The notes beneath the pieces are model-generated. The model was given only the letters and a program-made list of their open reading frames with translations, was not told the DNA's origin and ran no database searches. Of a stretch of DNA of 64,000 nt, positions 33,201-45,100 are shown piece after piece (the stretch's first letter is position 1; each line of letters opens with the position of its first letter). This DNA comes from Micromussa lordhowensis (lineage: Eukaryota; Cnidaria; Anthozoa; Scleractinia; Lobophylliidae): NCBI GenBank assembly GCA_964020085.1, contig OZ026595.1:20021653-20085652 (forward strand). Direction: 5' to 3'. The position numbers and the translations under genes are program-made.

Positions 33201-36200
33201 TTTTGCTTGGCTTTTGCAGGCCCGTAATCGGCCCATGGGCATTACAGGAGAATAATGCCCTAGTATTAGCCAATCAGAGCACGCATTAGATCGGCTACAA
33301 ACCCAAGTCATATAATAAAGAATAATATTGCATGGGAGAGGCCATATGTCCAATGCACTGTGATAACATACACCTAGACAATAAAATTGTGGTTTAAATT
33401 GACTGATACAGATTGAGATAAAAATAAACTTTCAAAAGATAAAATTTTCTAAAAGCTTCAATAACACACAGAGACTTACACCATATAGCAATATCATAAT
33501 GCTCATAGGAGGCTGTCAGAAAGTCATGGAGATATGGCCTCATCAGTTCGAGACCAGTTTCTGCAACAGATCTGTGATCTGAAAATAATTAGATTCCATA
33601 CTAATTAATAAGTGTTTATTGTTTTACTTCATTCATTTGGTAGTTCACCGATTTATTTTTCATTCATTCGATTCATTTTTCATTCATTTAGTACATCTAT
33701 TACATGTAAAAATTGTACATACCAAATATTGTGTAATCCACATCAAGGACAAGTAGTTTCTTTCCAGCTCTCGGGGGATTGCGTACTTCTAACTTATAGT
33801 CTGATATCCTTTTTTTAATTTTGGCAAGATTCTCATCCCTACGGAAACACAACCCAAGTTAAAAGAGCTTGATATTACAAAATAATTATGTCATGGTAAC
33901 GATATGGACAAAAAATATGACATAGTAAAAATTAATAAATCATGTCATTGTTTAGAGTCATTAATTTAATTACCAAACCTTTAAACACCATTTGACTAAG
34001 TTTGATGTTTTAAAGAGAATATTTTGGTTCTACTTACATGTATGGGGTTGGCGTGGTTGATAAGTAATGGCAGTGGTAGCTTTTTTGTTAAAACAGCTTG
34101 CCATGTATGTCAACCTTTGGCAATTGTCATTAATAATACTAAGGACAACATTGTTGAACCATACACAACAACTAAACAAAATCAAAACCATAAGTTACTA
34201 CAGTGTAATAGCTTATCACCTGTTTTCTATTTCAATCTCGTCTTCCTCTATATCAAAGTCATTTATTACTTGATTATTTAAAAGTTCTTCTGATGGAGAA
34301 ATAACTTCAGCCTGAAAATTAAGTTGAAGGTTCACCATCAGAAAATAATCCTGTCACATATTCAAAAACACAGCTTAGGCAATGGTAAAAAATAACAAGC
34401 AAGCAACTGTACATTTTCCACCATTTGCAAGATTGTACTTTCATCTATGGTTGTAAAAAATTAATGAGTCAAACAAATGAAAAAGACAAGATTCAGTTGT
34501 GTCAATACTGTTGTTATATCTTAATTATAATTAACCCACTCTGGTTTCTATAACATGATGTCTGCAAGACTGGCATATTGCTACCGCTTCCCTACCCCCT
34601 TAATAGAATGCTAGTCCTGATCATACAACAAGACAGCATTTTACAGATTACAATGACACTACTTGTTGTCTCAAATTTAACCTGGAAGTGGAAAGGGTTG
34701 CTAGAGCAATGTAGTAGTGTTAGAGTGAAAATGTCCATTTAATATATGTACTGTACCCACATGCAAAGAAAACACTAAGATCCTAACTAGAGGTTGATTC
34801 AACCCAGACTGCTCAATCCAGAACCCAACATGCAAAGCATTAATTAAAATCACCCCATCTCCCACTAGGCATCTGGAAAACCTGAATAGCGAATAGTTGT
34901 GAATAGCAAATAGTAGTAGAGCAAATAGTCTGGAATAGTTCGAATAGTGGCAAACAGTCGCGAATGGTGAAAAATAGGGAGGGGATCATGATGAATGACA
35001 TAAATTTGGTACCCAGTATCACAGTCAATCTTGTAGCGACGTGGCATGGGATTCTCCTGCTAAAAAGCATAGATGCTTATCAGGACCAAAGTTGTTTCTA
35101 AATGTAATTTCTTGTTTTCACCACTGCAAAAGCATAAATACATCTTTATTAGGTTATCCTTGTGTTTTCTGTTTTCTTAATGTCAGCAACAGACAGCTCT
35201 TGCCTGAGTACTGAGAAGAAAAAGTAATAAATTCACTGAAATTCTGTGGCTTATTTGGATAATTGATTAACGCAAGATAAATTAACTAATAGATGTTGTT
35301 GCACTTAACCTCAAACACTAACTAAATGAGTCCAAGGAAGCTTAAAATGTTTTTCGCCCTAAATTATAATAACAGCTACAAACTATACTGCAACAACTGC
35401 ACAGATGGTAAAATTCAAAGGACTACTTGCCTTCGGAACAATATCTATGAAATATAATTTCTCTAGCTTGGTCGAATCTATATCTGCGGATAAACGCTAT
35501 TGCTCCATGTGATCAAGTCCAACGAATCCAGATCAGTGCTGAACTAAAGCGGTGACTCTTGACGACTATTTGCCACTATTCGTGACTATTCCCCACTATT
35601 CGTACTATTTGCACAGTATTCACTATTTGCTATTTGGGTTTTTCATACATGTACATCCTCTGCCACTACATCACAGCTTTTTTGAGAACAGGTATAGTCC
35701 AAAATTAAAATTATGCAACCAAGAAATTATCATATTAATAAATTATTACTAGCCAAGCCTCACTAAGTTCTCTTCTCGTGTTCCCATCATCATAATCTTT
35801 GTATTTGGCTTCAAATTCAAGGCACTAAGGCGCACTTCATCATCTGGACTTTTACCTTAAAATATAATGAAATTTTTAAACAAACACATAATTTAAAATA
35901 ACCAGTCACAAGTAATTCTTTCATAGGAGGCAGGCCATGAGCAAACTTTCCAGAACTGGATTTATACTCATGTAGTGCAACTTGCAGTTCTTTTGTTTTT
36001 CAATTATTTATCACAAAAATTTACAGGTGCATATCTTTTCATTTTGCACAAGACAAATCATGTGATTAATAAATCATTGCCAGTAATATAAAAAAATTAT
36101 AAAAAACTTATCCTATGATTCACTAAAACATAAACAAAATATTCAAGGACTTCTGTCATTTCTTCTTCCAAAACAATTTCTGAAAGAGCCCGGCCAGTGT

Positions 36201-38741
36201 TTTAAAATTATAACTTTCAGGTCTAAACATGTTATGCAAATAAAGTGTCCCAGGTTGCACTTAAGACAAATTCAAGACAAATTTGTTTTGATAACCAAAA
36301 AACTGTCAGACTCCTAGCTGTCATCAGTTGACCGCGCCAAGTGCCACCTACTTGTCCCTGCACGGACAAAAATTTGTCCACAAAGACAAATCTTCAAAAC
36401 CATTATCCTGTCCCAGAGCAGGACTTTTTACCAAATTTAGTCAAGATCAAATTTGCCCTTTTGAGGTAGTATCTCTCAGGTAATCCTTACGATGAGCAGG
36501 AGAGGTACTGGCCAGGGCAGTTGTTTGGGGTTTGCCATTCAGTGCAATGATGTACAAATGCAGAAATTTCAGCATCAAAATTGGTGCTTGAAGTGCTTGT
36601 ATATGCGTGATGCAAAAAAGAATGGCTCTCTGTGCAACATTACAAGAAGATAGAAATAGAAACCCAGAAGCAAATTGAATGCAATTCCACATTGATTCAC
36701 GGTAACCTGTTCTGTAATTCACTGTGCATAAAAAAGAGGGAAATATATGCGAGAAAGCCTGTGTGCTGTACAGTGACAAGACTGACAAGGACTGGTAAGG
36801 GTTGTTTGATGTCACAAACAATTTTGTTGTCAAGTGCGACCTGAAACTACAACATTTTAACTGTCTCAGAAAACTTCCGAGACAAACATTGTCAGCAACA
36901 TTTTGCGACATCTCAGAAATTTGTCTTAAGTGTGACCGGGCCTTATTTGAGCAAATATCCTTCAGACCAGAGGATGTGTTAAGTGAATGACACACTGCCC
37001 ATTAACCAATGAGAATCAAAACAGCTAATAGACCAGTTTACAGTTGTCTGCTCAGTGACCTGGCCTTTGAATGGCAGCGAGGCTGGATGTGACCTTGCTT
37101 TGATACAGACCTCTCTGCCTTTGTGATATAAATGCACCTAGTTAGCATTAGAACTTGATTGACACAACAAAAGCAGTAAGGTCTGTATCAAAACAAGGCC
37201 ACCTCCAACCTCGCTGCCATTCAAAGGCCAGGTCACTGAGTAGACAACTGTAAAATCATTTAAGGTGGCTCGAAACAGTTTCCAAGACGTAGACTTTGAT
37301 GGGTCATTATAACCACTCTATATCGGTTGATGCCAAAATCATCATATCAAAAAACTGACCGATCATTGGTGAACATGTTGCTGTCAAATTTGTGGCACAT
37401 TAGGTTACAATAGCAACAACATGACCTGCTAAAAGCACACTTAATTTTAGCTTTGAACTTTGAACAAGCTTGGTGACCCCCTATTTTTTATCGTCAAATT
37501 ATAATAAGCATGACAAGCTGCAGCTTTTTGCAAAGTTTAAAAGAATTCTGTGGAGTGAGTTCAGAGCCACCTTGACGTTACGAAAATTTAAGGTGGCTCT
37601 GAACCCACTCCACAGAATTTTTTTAAACTTTGCAAAAAGTTGCATCTTATCATGCTTACAGTATGATAATTCAATGATAAACATAGGGGTCACCAAGCTT
37701 GTTTTCGAATAATAACATAGATAGGACCCTGCATGCGCTCTAATTGGTCAAAAACCCATGTTTTATCAGAGTATAAAACATAGAAAAAGTGTGTTTTACT
37801 GTTTTGTGGCGTAAAATCTATATCATAAAGGAAATGAAGAAGCCTAAGCCGTGTATTACACTGTGATAAAACACTCCGGACATTTGAAATAAAGTGATAA
37901 AACACTCCGGACATTTGAGAACACTCAAGAAATGCCCATCGTCTTTTATCACAGTGTAATACACGGCTTAGGCTTCTTTATTTGTTAATTATAAGTGCTC
38001 AAATTAAAATTAAGCGTGTCCTTAGCAGATCATATTGTTGCTATGGTAACCTGTATGTAAAATAGATGATTGCAACTTGTTTACCAATGGTTGGGAGTTT
38101 GAATAATACTATTATTGTAGCATCACTCATTAAACTGTGGAAGTATTGATTCTTATTGCTCCTGGCCCGTCTTGACTAGCTTTTGCTACCTGCGGCACCA
38201 GGTCTGTTAGTAATGTATTCTACAAAAATGTAATAAAGTTGTCTTGCCTTGTCTTGTCTTCAAAGAATAGCTGTTAAAAAAGTACTGGAAACTGTTGCCG
38301 GCCTCCTTAAATGGTTTGTTACATATGAGCTAGTCAAGTACTGCAATCTTCTAAAACTTTTATAAATTAGTACCATGCCTCAAAATCCTCAAACTGACAA
38401 ATTTATACACAGCCACCAAATAAACACAGATTTAAAATTTTACACTTTTTGGATTGTTTAAAGTAGGTAACGGCAATTAAAATTTAACTCCAGCTCCTCA
38501 GAATCATGCATCTGGTCCGCAGTGACCATTGCAGCTTTTTTAATACTGTACCTTTATATTTCAAGCCTAAAAGCTTCTGTCTCTCGGGTAAAACACCAGT
38601 TTTGTCTTTTATGAGCTCTTTTAGAGACTTCACAGTCTCGGAAGGGGATAAATTATCTATAGGGTACTCTTTTCCACTCCATTTTATAGTGACACAAAGT
38701 TCTTCCACAGTGTCTATGTTGGCCGCCATGTTGTTCGCCAA
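30234..38741 (-). CDS. UBLCP1: Ubiquitin-like domain-containing CTD phosphatase 1
   Basis: Nine minus-strand exons in consistent phase: 38741-38552, 35855-35764, 34311-34220, 33838-33723, 33578-33480, 32911-32874, 32012-31914, 31633-31520, and 30386-30234 if read through to TAG. Residues 15-95 are a ubiquitin-like domain ([33 protein letters not shown]). An acidic linker NDFDIEEDE follows, then the FCP/HAD phosphatase with nucleophile motif [12 protein letters not shown] (D157, D159), [35 protein letters not shown] and second metal motif MFDDLRRNF (D265, D266). It ends [19 protein letters not shown]1 dephosphorylates nuclear 26S proteasomes, docking through the UBL. The 322 residues to WER compare with about 318 in human. 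The last residues are uncertain: either the stop at 30234 or splicing from GTCAGT at 30258 to an unseen exon. All catalytic residues are intact. Confidence 0.95.
30421..30799. mobile_element. Inverted-repeat element carrying a 69-bp minisatellite
   Basis: The ends pair AACTACAGAATACATGGCCA (30421) with GGCCCTGTATTCTGTAGTT (to 30799). Inside, a 69-bp unit starting CCAGTCGC repeats at 30478, 30547 and 30616; inverted partial units (GCGACTGGCGAGCCGCCGAG) follow at 30687-30760. Because 69 is a multiple of 3, the minus strand is open and gives repeated RLASRRAA motifs; this is a repeat artefact, not a supported gene. The element ends 35 bp from the acceptor of UBLCP1 exon 9. Confidence 0.85.
31040..31165 (-). 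mobile_element. Degenerate SINE fragment
   Basis: On the minus strand, GAGTTTGATCCCTGGCC, CAGTGTGTTTACTCTTGGCC and CTCCCACAGTG follow in the order of the SINE at 41345-41650. The tRNA-like A-box side is decayed. Confidence 0.6.
31314..31493. mobile_element. 180-bp MITE, ACACCTTATTCCAAAATGGC ends
   Basis: Near-perfect inverted arms of about 65 bp: ACACCTTATTCCAAAATGGC through AGCCCTTGTTGCCTC at the left and their complement at the right to 31493. It lies in UBLCP1 just outside exon 8, between exons 8 and 9. Confidence 0.85.
32111..32823. mobile_element. ~710-bp inverted-repeat element
   Basis: CCCAGGGGGGACTCCCATAT followed by GGAACAGATGGGGATGCTCG (32111) is mirrored by CGAGCATTCCCGTCTGTTCC then ATATAGGAGTCCCCCC (to about 32823). 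A 124-codon ORF in it has no transposase features. It lies in the UBLCP1 intron between exons 6 and 7. Confidence 0.75.
33042..33184. repeat. Fold-back repeat in a UBLCP1 intron
   Basis: Arms of about 62 bp: ACTTATTAACCGAGAGTGAG...TCTTTACGGGAAAATCTCGG pairs with its complement around 33119-33184. A second, weaker inversion (TTATTATATGGCT / AGTCATATAATAA) follows at 33186-33319. Confidence 0.75.
34880..34980. repeat. GAATAGT-rich degenerate short repeats
   Basis: About ten spaced copies of GAATAGT or CAAATAGT occur here, and the reverse complement type (ACTATTCG, ACTATTTG) at 35560-35640. Both clusters are in the UBLCP1 intron between exons 2 and 3. Confidence 0.75.
35560..35640. repeat. ACTATTCG-rich cluster, inverted partner of 34880-34980
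   Basis: Repeated CACTATTCG, GACTATTC and CACTATTTG units with variable spacing. The two clusters could be arms of one large decayed fold-back. Confidence 0.7.
36186..36943. mobile_element. ~750-bp inverted-repeat element in UBLCP1 intron 1
   Basis: AGCCCGGCCAGTG (36187) and GCACTTAAGACAAATTC (36256) are mirrored near the right end by AAATTTGTCTTAAGTGTGAC then CGGGCCTT (to 36943). The minus strand has a 182-codon ORF (36447-36995) that starts outside the repeat. It has no recognisable transposase signature, so I do not call it. Confidence 0.5.
37037..37254. mobile_element. 218-bp MITE with ~80-bp arms
   Basis: TTTACAGTTGTCTGCTCAGT, CTGGCCTTTGAATGGCAGCG and CTTTGATACAGACCT at the left recur inverted at the right, ending at 37254. 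It lies in UBLCP1 intron 1. Confidence 0.85.
37832..37980. repeat. Nested fold-back with a 2x direct repeat in the loop
   Basis: AAGCCTAAGCCGTGTATTAC (arm, 37840) is mirrored by GTAATACACGGCTTAGGCTT (to about 37976). In the loop GATAAAACACTCCGGACATT occurs twice, 32 bp apart. Confidence 0.85.
38150..38262 (+). mobile_element. LINE 3'-end fragment with CTTGT tail
   Basis: An untranslated LINE tail with TTCTACAAAAATGTAATAAA followed by GTTGTCTTGCCTTGTCTTGT, a microsatellite-like 3' end. It carries no coding part. It is nested in copy C of the AAGGTGGCTC element. Confidence 0.6.
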
Positions 38742-39145
38742 AAAGCCGGGGGAGATTGGGTTCTATATACCAGTCGCGTTTTTCAAGAAAATTTTCACGC
38801 GCGCGAACACGGGAAGCGGAAGCCGTTCACTGAGCAACCAACACATGCAGAAATAACGCCCCGAGAAAAAACATCTATACAGGGTTGCTAGGCCTTCACA
38901 AATGAAAACTCAGCCGCCAGGAAAGACAGAGAAGGTACCTGATATTCCTTGGTAACAAGCGAAACAGCTAACGAGCCGCCATGCGTGGTTTTCAGGAACA
39001 TTTAGCTGTCATTATTCGGCTCGCCGGCTTCGTGTCGGCCATGACAGGTTCAACGAGAAGGCGTACATGTACTTCGTTACACAGTTCTTCGTGGTCGTAA
39101 GGAAGTATTTTTACCGCTTTAGTCACTCATTTGAAGGCACGAACG
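38742..39145. promoter_or_regulatory. Probable bidirectional promoter of UBLCP1 and MGAT2
   Basis: The two start codons are 404 bp apart and face away from each other. The gap is richer in GC and CpG than the surroundings (e.g. CACGCGCGCGAACACGGG) and free of the repeats that fill both neighbours. No TATA box is evident. Confidence 0.6.
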
Positions 39146-42100
39146 ATGATTTTCAAGTATCGAGGAACGACGATTCGTTTGTTCAGTAGAAAACTATTTA
39201 TTTTGGTTACGTTAGGAATTGGTGCTGTCCTTGCGGTGTTTACCCTACATGAGATGATTACATTCGATGCTTCTTACAATCCCGACTCAACGCCTAATAG
39301 TAATGGTTTTCATTCAAATCAACCACAAAATGATCCTGATCTTCAAGGAACAGTAGCAAATTCCAACGAAGGCGACACAAAAACTATGGCGATGAAAGAA
39401 AATACAAACAACAATATTCCTCAAGAGAGTGTACACGAAATCCGGCGGCCGACGATAAAGATTTCTCAAAACAAAACCGTTTCACCAGAAATACAGAAAC
39501 TAAGAGATATCGTGAGAGCTGTGAACAAGGCAGAGTACATCAGAAATGGAGACAAATTCGGAACGACTTTGTCACAGAAATCTATTGTTATTATTGTGCA
39601 AGTTCATGACAGAGGTGATTATTTTTCGTATTTATTGAAGTCTTTGAGCCGTGCTAAAGGGATAGAGGACGCCTTACTTGTTATCAGTCACGACTACTAT
39701 TCGGAGGAAATTAACCGGCACGTGGAATCTATCGACTTTTGTAAGGTAAAGTAGCATTTTAATTTGTGTCTTCTCAGTCACCATAAAATTTGTATTAAGC
39801 TTACTACAGCTGTAGCGAACCATCTGGGAATACGCATTTGTCGAGCAAATATTCACCTTGTCCGTGTTAAGTACAATGATAATTCATTTCCCATTTTGCT
39901 ACTTTGTAGCCAATAAGTTCTTGCTGACGTTGAAAAAATAATAACTAATTTTTCACAAACTACTTAATTTGTTTTGACCTATAACACTGGTCAAAATTAG
40001 TTTGAAATTTCCTCCCGAGAGACGAATGACCATTGTTGAACTTGTTGAATAGAAAATTAAGCTCTTTCAATTTGAATATCTTTTGTTCGAAATGAAAAAG
40101 ATATTTAACTCGTCGTTGACTAAGCTTTTATTTAAGGACTTTATTCATACATGTACATACATATTTCCATGGTAAAGTGGTTTTAATCTATAAAGGGAAA
40201 TCTTGCCTTGGTTGGTAAACTACCGTTAAGACATCCACTCATTTACCACTTAGAGAAACGTGGCGTAAAGTGGTCTGATTATTTATGAATAATTTCACAA
40301 TGTGTTAATTATTGTTTGTAGTAACAAAATCAGCTGGAAACCTTCGAGCAATATTATGCATATTCCAAAAAAAACACAACAAAAAAGTTATTGTAGACAG
40401 CTTTGTCTTTGGGAGGTATTTTCAATATCTTGTTAACATATTTTTTGTAAACATTTCATGATTGCAAATGAGGTAATGGATTTCAATAGCCCTTGTTTTA
40501 ATTGTAGCTGCACTGCATGCAACAATGCTTTACACAATCTTGACACTAATGACTCTAGTGGTTTGTGAGGTTTTGAGAGGTGCTGACTTGGTCTCATGAT
40601 TTGTGTGTTGGATCTTAGATCAAAAGGTCTCTGTTCGAGTCACATGCCAGTGCCCAAAGGCCTTATGTTCTTGAACAAGTCACCTACATGTACATGTGCT
40701 TCCATTTTTCTTCCCTCCACCTATACTGTATGTATCATTGCCTTTGGAATTGATGCAGCTGAATGTACAAAAAACATGGTGATGCAAACACCTTATCAAG
40801 TTGCAAAAATATTGAAATGTAGTTCTCTATGAAACCGAGGTATCAAAACAACTGGGTGCAGGTTGTGTTGTCAGTTTAAGGTTACATGTATGCAGCTTCC
40901 ATATGGTCTATACATGGAGAATGATATGAATCTCTTTGTTATACAAAATAATGTACATGCTTTTCAGTTATCCCTAGGCATTCTGTCAGGTTACATCAAA
41001 ATCAGCCATCAGCATCTACATGTAATCTTGAACACAGTAGATCTTTGTATACAAATGCTAATAATATAGTTGTAAATCATCACGGTATTAACACAGAGTA
41101 TATTTACTTGACAGGTAATTCAGATCTTCTTTCCATTTGCTGATCAGCTCTATCCAGATCAGTTTCCTGGAACTGATCCAAATGACTGTCCAAGAGATAT
41201 CAGCCGAGAAAAGTGAGTAGTACATATTTACTGTCAAAGATACATATATCTTATTAGACGTTTTGGTGTGTAGTATTGCTGTAAATTTTTACGAGTTGTG
41301 AAGTATTTTGACGAGCCCGTAGGGCAAGTCGAAATACAAACAACGAGTTTGCGCGGTGGCCTTATGGTTAGTGTGCTCGACTCCGGAGCGAGCGGTTTGG
41401 GTTCGAGCCCTGGCCGGGGACAGTGTGTTGTGTTCTTGGGCAAGACACTTTACTCCCACAGTGCCTCTCTCCACCCAGGTGTATAAATGGGTACCTGCTA
41501 TTTGTTGGGGAAACCTAACAAAATTGCGGGGTAGTGACCTGTGATGGACTAGCATCCCGTCCAGGGGAAGTAGAAATACTTCTAGCCGCTTCATGCTACA
41601 GAAACCGGGATAAGCTCCGGCAGCTATGAGCCAGCTTGGCTCCAAGACTTCACATATGCTACACACCAAAACATCTAATAAGAGATTTATTATCCAACGA
41701 TTTCTTTTCCCAAAATTCTGACTTGCCAAAGTTTTGAACCTCACACGGCTTGGAGGAATGAGACGAGTACAAATATCTGATATTTGTATTTGTTTCGCGC
41801 GTTATTGGTGCTTTAGGAAGCAGAGTTGGATAATAAATGTACGTATTCAGTGAGTAGATGTTTACTGTACTACATCAACATGCATGTATATATTCAGGTA
41901 TTCCTGAACAAAGACTTTTTGCTTAATTCTTTTCAAAGGCAGGATTGTCAGTGTTTCATTTATTGAGAAAAGTTGTAGAACAAGATACAGTAGCAGAGTA
42001 AGACAATAATGTGCATGACATTGTATGTTGTACAGCCAAGTAAAAATGTTTGTTGGAGTGAGAAATTGAGCTCTACACAGTATCTTGATTAATTGAACAC

Positions 42101-45100
42101 ATGATCTCTCCATCAGATATCTCAAACAAACACATGAAGTGAATAGCTATAATATTTTACTGTTAAGATAACTGGGAGCAGTTATTCTGCCACATGTGTG
42201 TACACTGTAGCGAGTCAATGATGATACATATCTATTGATAATTTTGTGTTTTCTCTCTTGTGTGTGTGATAGTGTAAAGAATTACTTCAGAACCCTCAAC
42301 ATCAAGTTTAACCCCTTATGTTTGTTTCTTTTAGAGCAAGGGAGATTGGTTGTAACAATGCAGCAACACCGGACATGTTTGGTCACTACAGACAAGCAAA
42401 GTTTACCATGATCAAGCATCACTGGTGGTGGAAGGTGAGAAGGCTGCACGATTCATAAAGTTCCATAGTGATCTTGAATTCAAATACTGCAGAAATTGAA
42501 AACTGGTCAGCCCCTCCCAAATTTAGCTAGCAATAATCTTATCACAATGCATTTGTAGTAGTCGTCATCATCATCATTACTCTTCATGCCAGTAGGTGCT
42601 TAAGGCCACATCAGGCTGCATCTGTAGTAAAGGGAGCAAGTTTCTAAAGAAACTGTGGTGCTGCATGGTGTGGAGTACTACAAGATAATTTGGTTTTATC
42701 AACTGAGTTGGCATTCAAATTTCTTTACGGTGGCCAATTCACATCAACGCAGTTGATAAAACCAAATTATCTTGCATCTGTAGTAGTTGTCTTTAAATTT
42801 AGACTTGAAACCTACATGTAGTTTACATAATTTGATGCACAAAACCTGCACATTTTACATTTACATCATTATGTCCTTAGGCAAATAAGGTATTTGATGC
42901 GCTAAATGCCACCAAAACTTACATGGGTCCAGTGTTGTTCCTTGAAGAAGACTACTATGTCAGCCCAGATTTCTACCACATGTTGAGGCTGTTGTATGAT
43001 AGCAAAATGAGGTTAGTAACCATATCACATTTCTAAGACTAAAATCAAGCAAAATGCCACTAAAATACAATTTAAACCATAACTGTACAATTAAAATTAC
43101 AATTTTTGAAGGACTTGTAAATTTATACATTTATATCAGTGACTCATTTTTCCATTTTCTTGTTTGTTATTCTATATTGATAGAGGCTGCAAGGATGACT
43201 GTGATCTGATCACCCTTGGTTCATACCGCAGTGTGGATAATTATGAGCTCAATGGTGCTAAAGATACTGTAAGTCACTATTTTAAGGTGTGTTATTTTGG
43301 GGGGCTCACAGATGTTTGCTGACCTGTTAATTCTTCAGCAACAGCCTGAGAAGGTTGTCAAATACATTTGTACTAGATGTATAGTGAAGAATAAGGTCAC
43401 TTTACCATACTAAGATACATTGTATTATTGATCTTTATTTTATCAGGCTCAACTTTCAGTCTGGAGATCACACGAACACAACATGGGGATGGCATTTGAC
43501 AGATCAACTTGGAGCAAAATAAAGGAATGCAGTGAGGTGTGTTGACAAGGATTGATGGTATCACAGATAGCTGTATTCTATACAGTAGTGATGATTTGCA
43601 CCTGTCAAATCTTACTAAAGTTTTTTGCAATATTGCATTCAGTGATTCACCCAGTTATCGTGTTAGATGAGACTGCTGGCATCATCATTTCCCCCTGTTT
43701 TCCTGTGGAGAGTCACTGCAAATATATGTTTTTGTTTAATGATCAATATCTTCAGATATCAGGTCATTTTTCACATGTGCCCCTAGATTATGGAATAGTA
43801 TTCCTTTCCTTTGATTATGATTAGAGCTTCTTTCATCTCGATAGGTTTTTTGCAAGAGTTACGATGAATACAACTGGGATTGGTCACTGATGAAAATAAG
43901 TGCTTCCTGCTTGTCACAACCTTTCAAGTCACTTGTTCTCAAGGGATCCAGGGTGTATCATCTTGGAGAATGGTAAGTTGATGACAGACATTAAATTTTA
44001 CATTCTTTACGTCTGGAACAAGGTATACATGGCATTTACATATACACCTCACTAGTACACGTTTGACAGCCCCATAGTGTGTCTTGGGTGTTAGTAGTCA
44101 ATCAGTTTCCTACTGGCAAACTCCTTTACAAAGATCACAATAAAATTAATCACATGTGTTAACAAATCTGAACTAACAATTTACATGTACTATCTTCGAG
44201 AGATGGTGGAGGAAATAAGTTGTTCCTGATTAAAAAAAAGTGGAAGAAAAACTCAATACCCGAGCTGGCTTCATCCATAGTAAACATTTTGTTTAATTGG
44301 TTGACCTTATTTCCATTTTTCACGCATCTACCATTGCTTACATGTTTATACAGTATACATTCGTGAGTTTCAATCACATAATTTTATGCATGATTGTATT
44401 TCTTTTGAAAATTTAATGTCTTTCCAAGTCTTTTATTACAAGAAAGTACTAATAAATAAGATCTAAATAATGCTATATAATTATATGAATTATAGAGCAG
44501 TTTTCAACTGAGTGTCGTAAAACCAGAACCAAACCAATTACTTACCAATCAGACTACTTAGCTAGTCTCAAACCGTAGTAAAACCAATACCAAAACCAAA
44601 GTAATCGCCTGATTGCTTTCGACACTCAATTGAAAACTGTTCTATACATGCGTTTTATATGAAATAACAATGCATAATAATTATGAGTAATTATCATTCA
44701 TTATACAATGGTCCTCAATTGAGTGTCGAAAATAATCAGGCAATTACATGTTTTACTACGGTTTGAGAGCAGTCTAATTTTTAAGTACAGTGTATTTGGT
44801 TTGGTTCTGATTTATTCAGTAATTTATTTAGTCTGATCATGGGATTAGTAAATCAACACTTTAATTAATATTTAGTATTTACCATTGCAGTGGACTTCAT
44901 CACAAGAAGAAAGATTGCAACATTGAAGCTACTGTGCAAAAATTCCAAACAGTCATAGACAAGAACACAAACAGCTTCTATCCGCCTTCCGTGAACATTC
45001 AATCTGGAGACAGTACTTTAATCACAAAATTTGGTCCCAATGGAGGATGGGGTGATACCAGAGATCACGCACTTTGTTTTCAGTTGATGCAAAACAGGTA

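Larger units (their letters stand above)
37262..38309. mobile_element. AAGGTGGCTC family, copy C, interrupted by two insertions
   Basis: The left end AAGGTGGCTCGAAACAGTTT matches copy A's inverted right end. A second internal copy of AAGGTGGCTCTGAACCC at 37590 is the midpoint where the mirror halves meet. The right half is split by a fold-back insertion (about 37705-37980) and by a LINE 3' end (38150-38262). It ends GTACTGGAAACTGTTGCCGG. Confidence 0.75.

Noticed and set aside
36447..36995. 182-codon minus ORF in UBLCP1 intron 1
   Set aside because: No domain, catalytic triad or transposase motif, and it crosses the end of an inverted-repeat element. It looks like an accidental open frame.
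39131..39145. Earlier start for MGAT2 at 39131
   Set aside because: That codon is TTG. The first ATG in frame, at 39146, gives a normal type II anchor.
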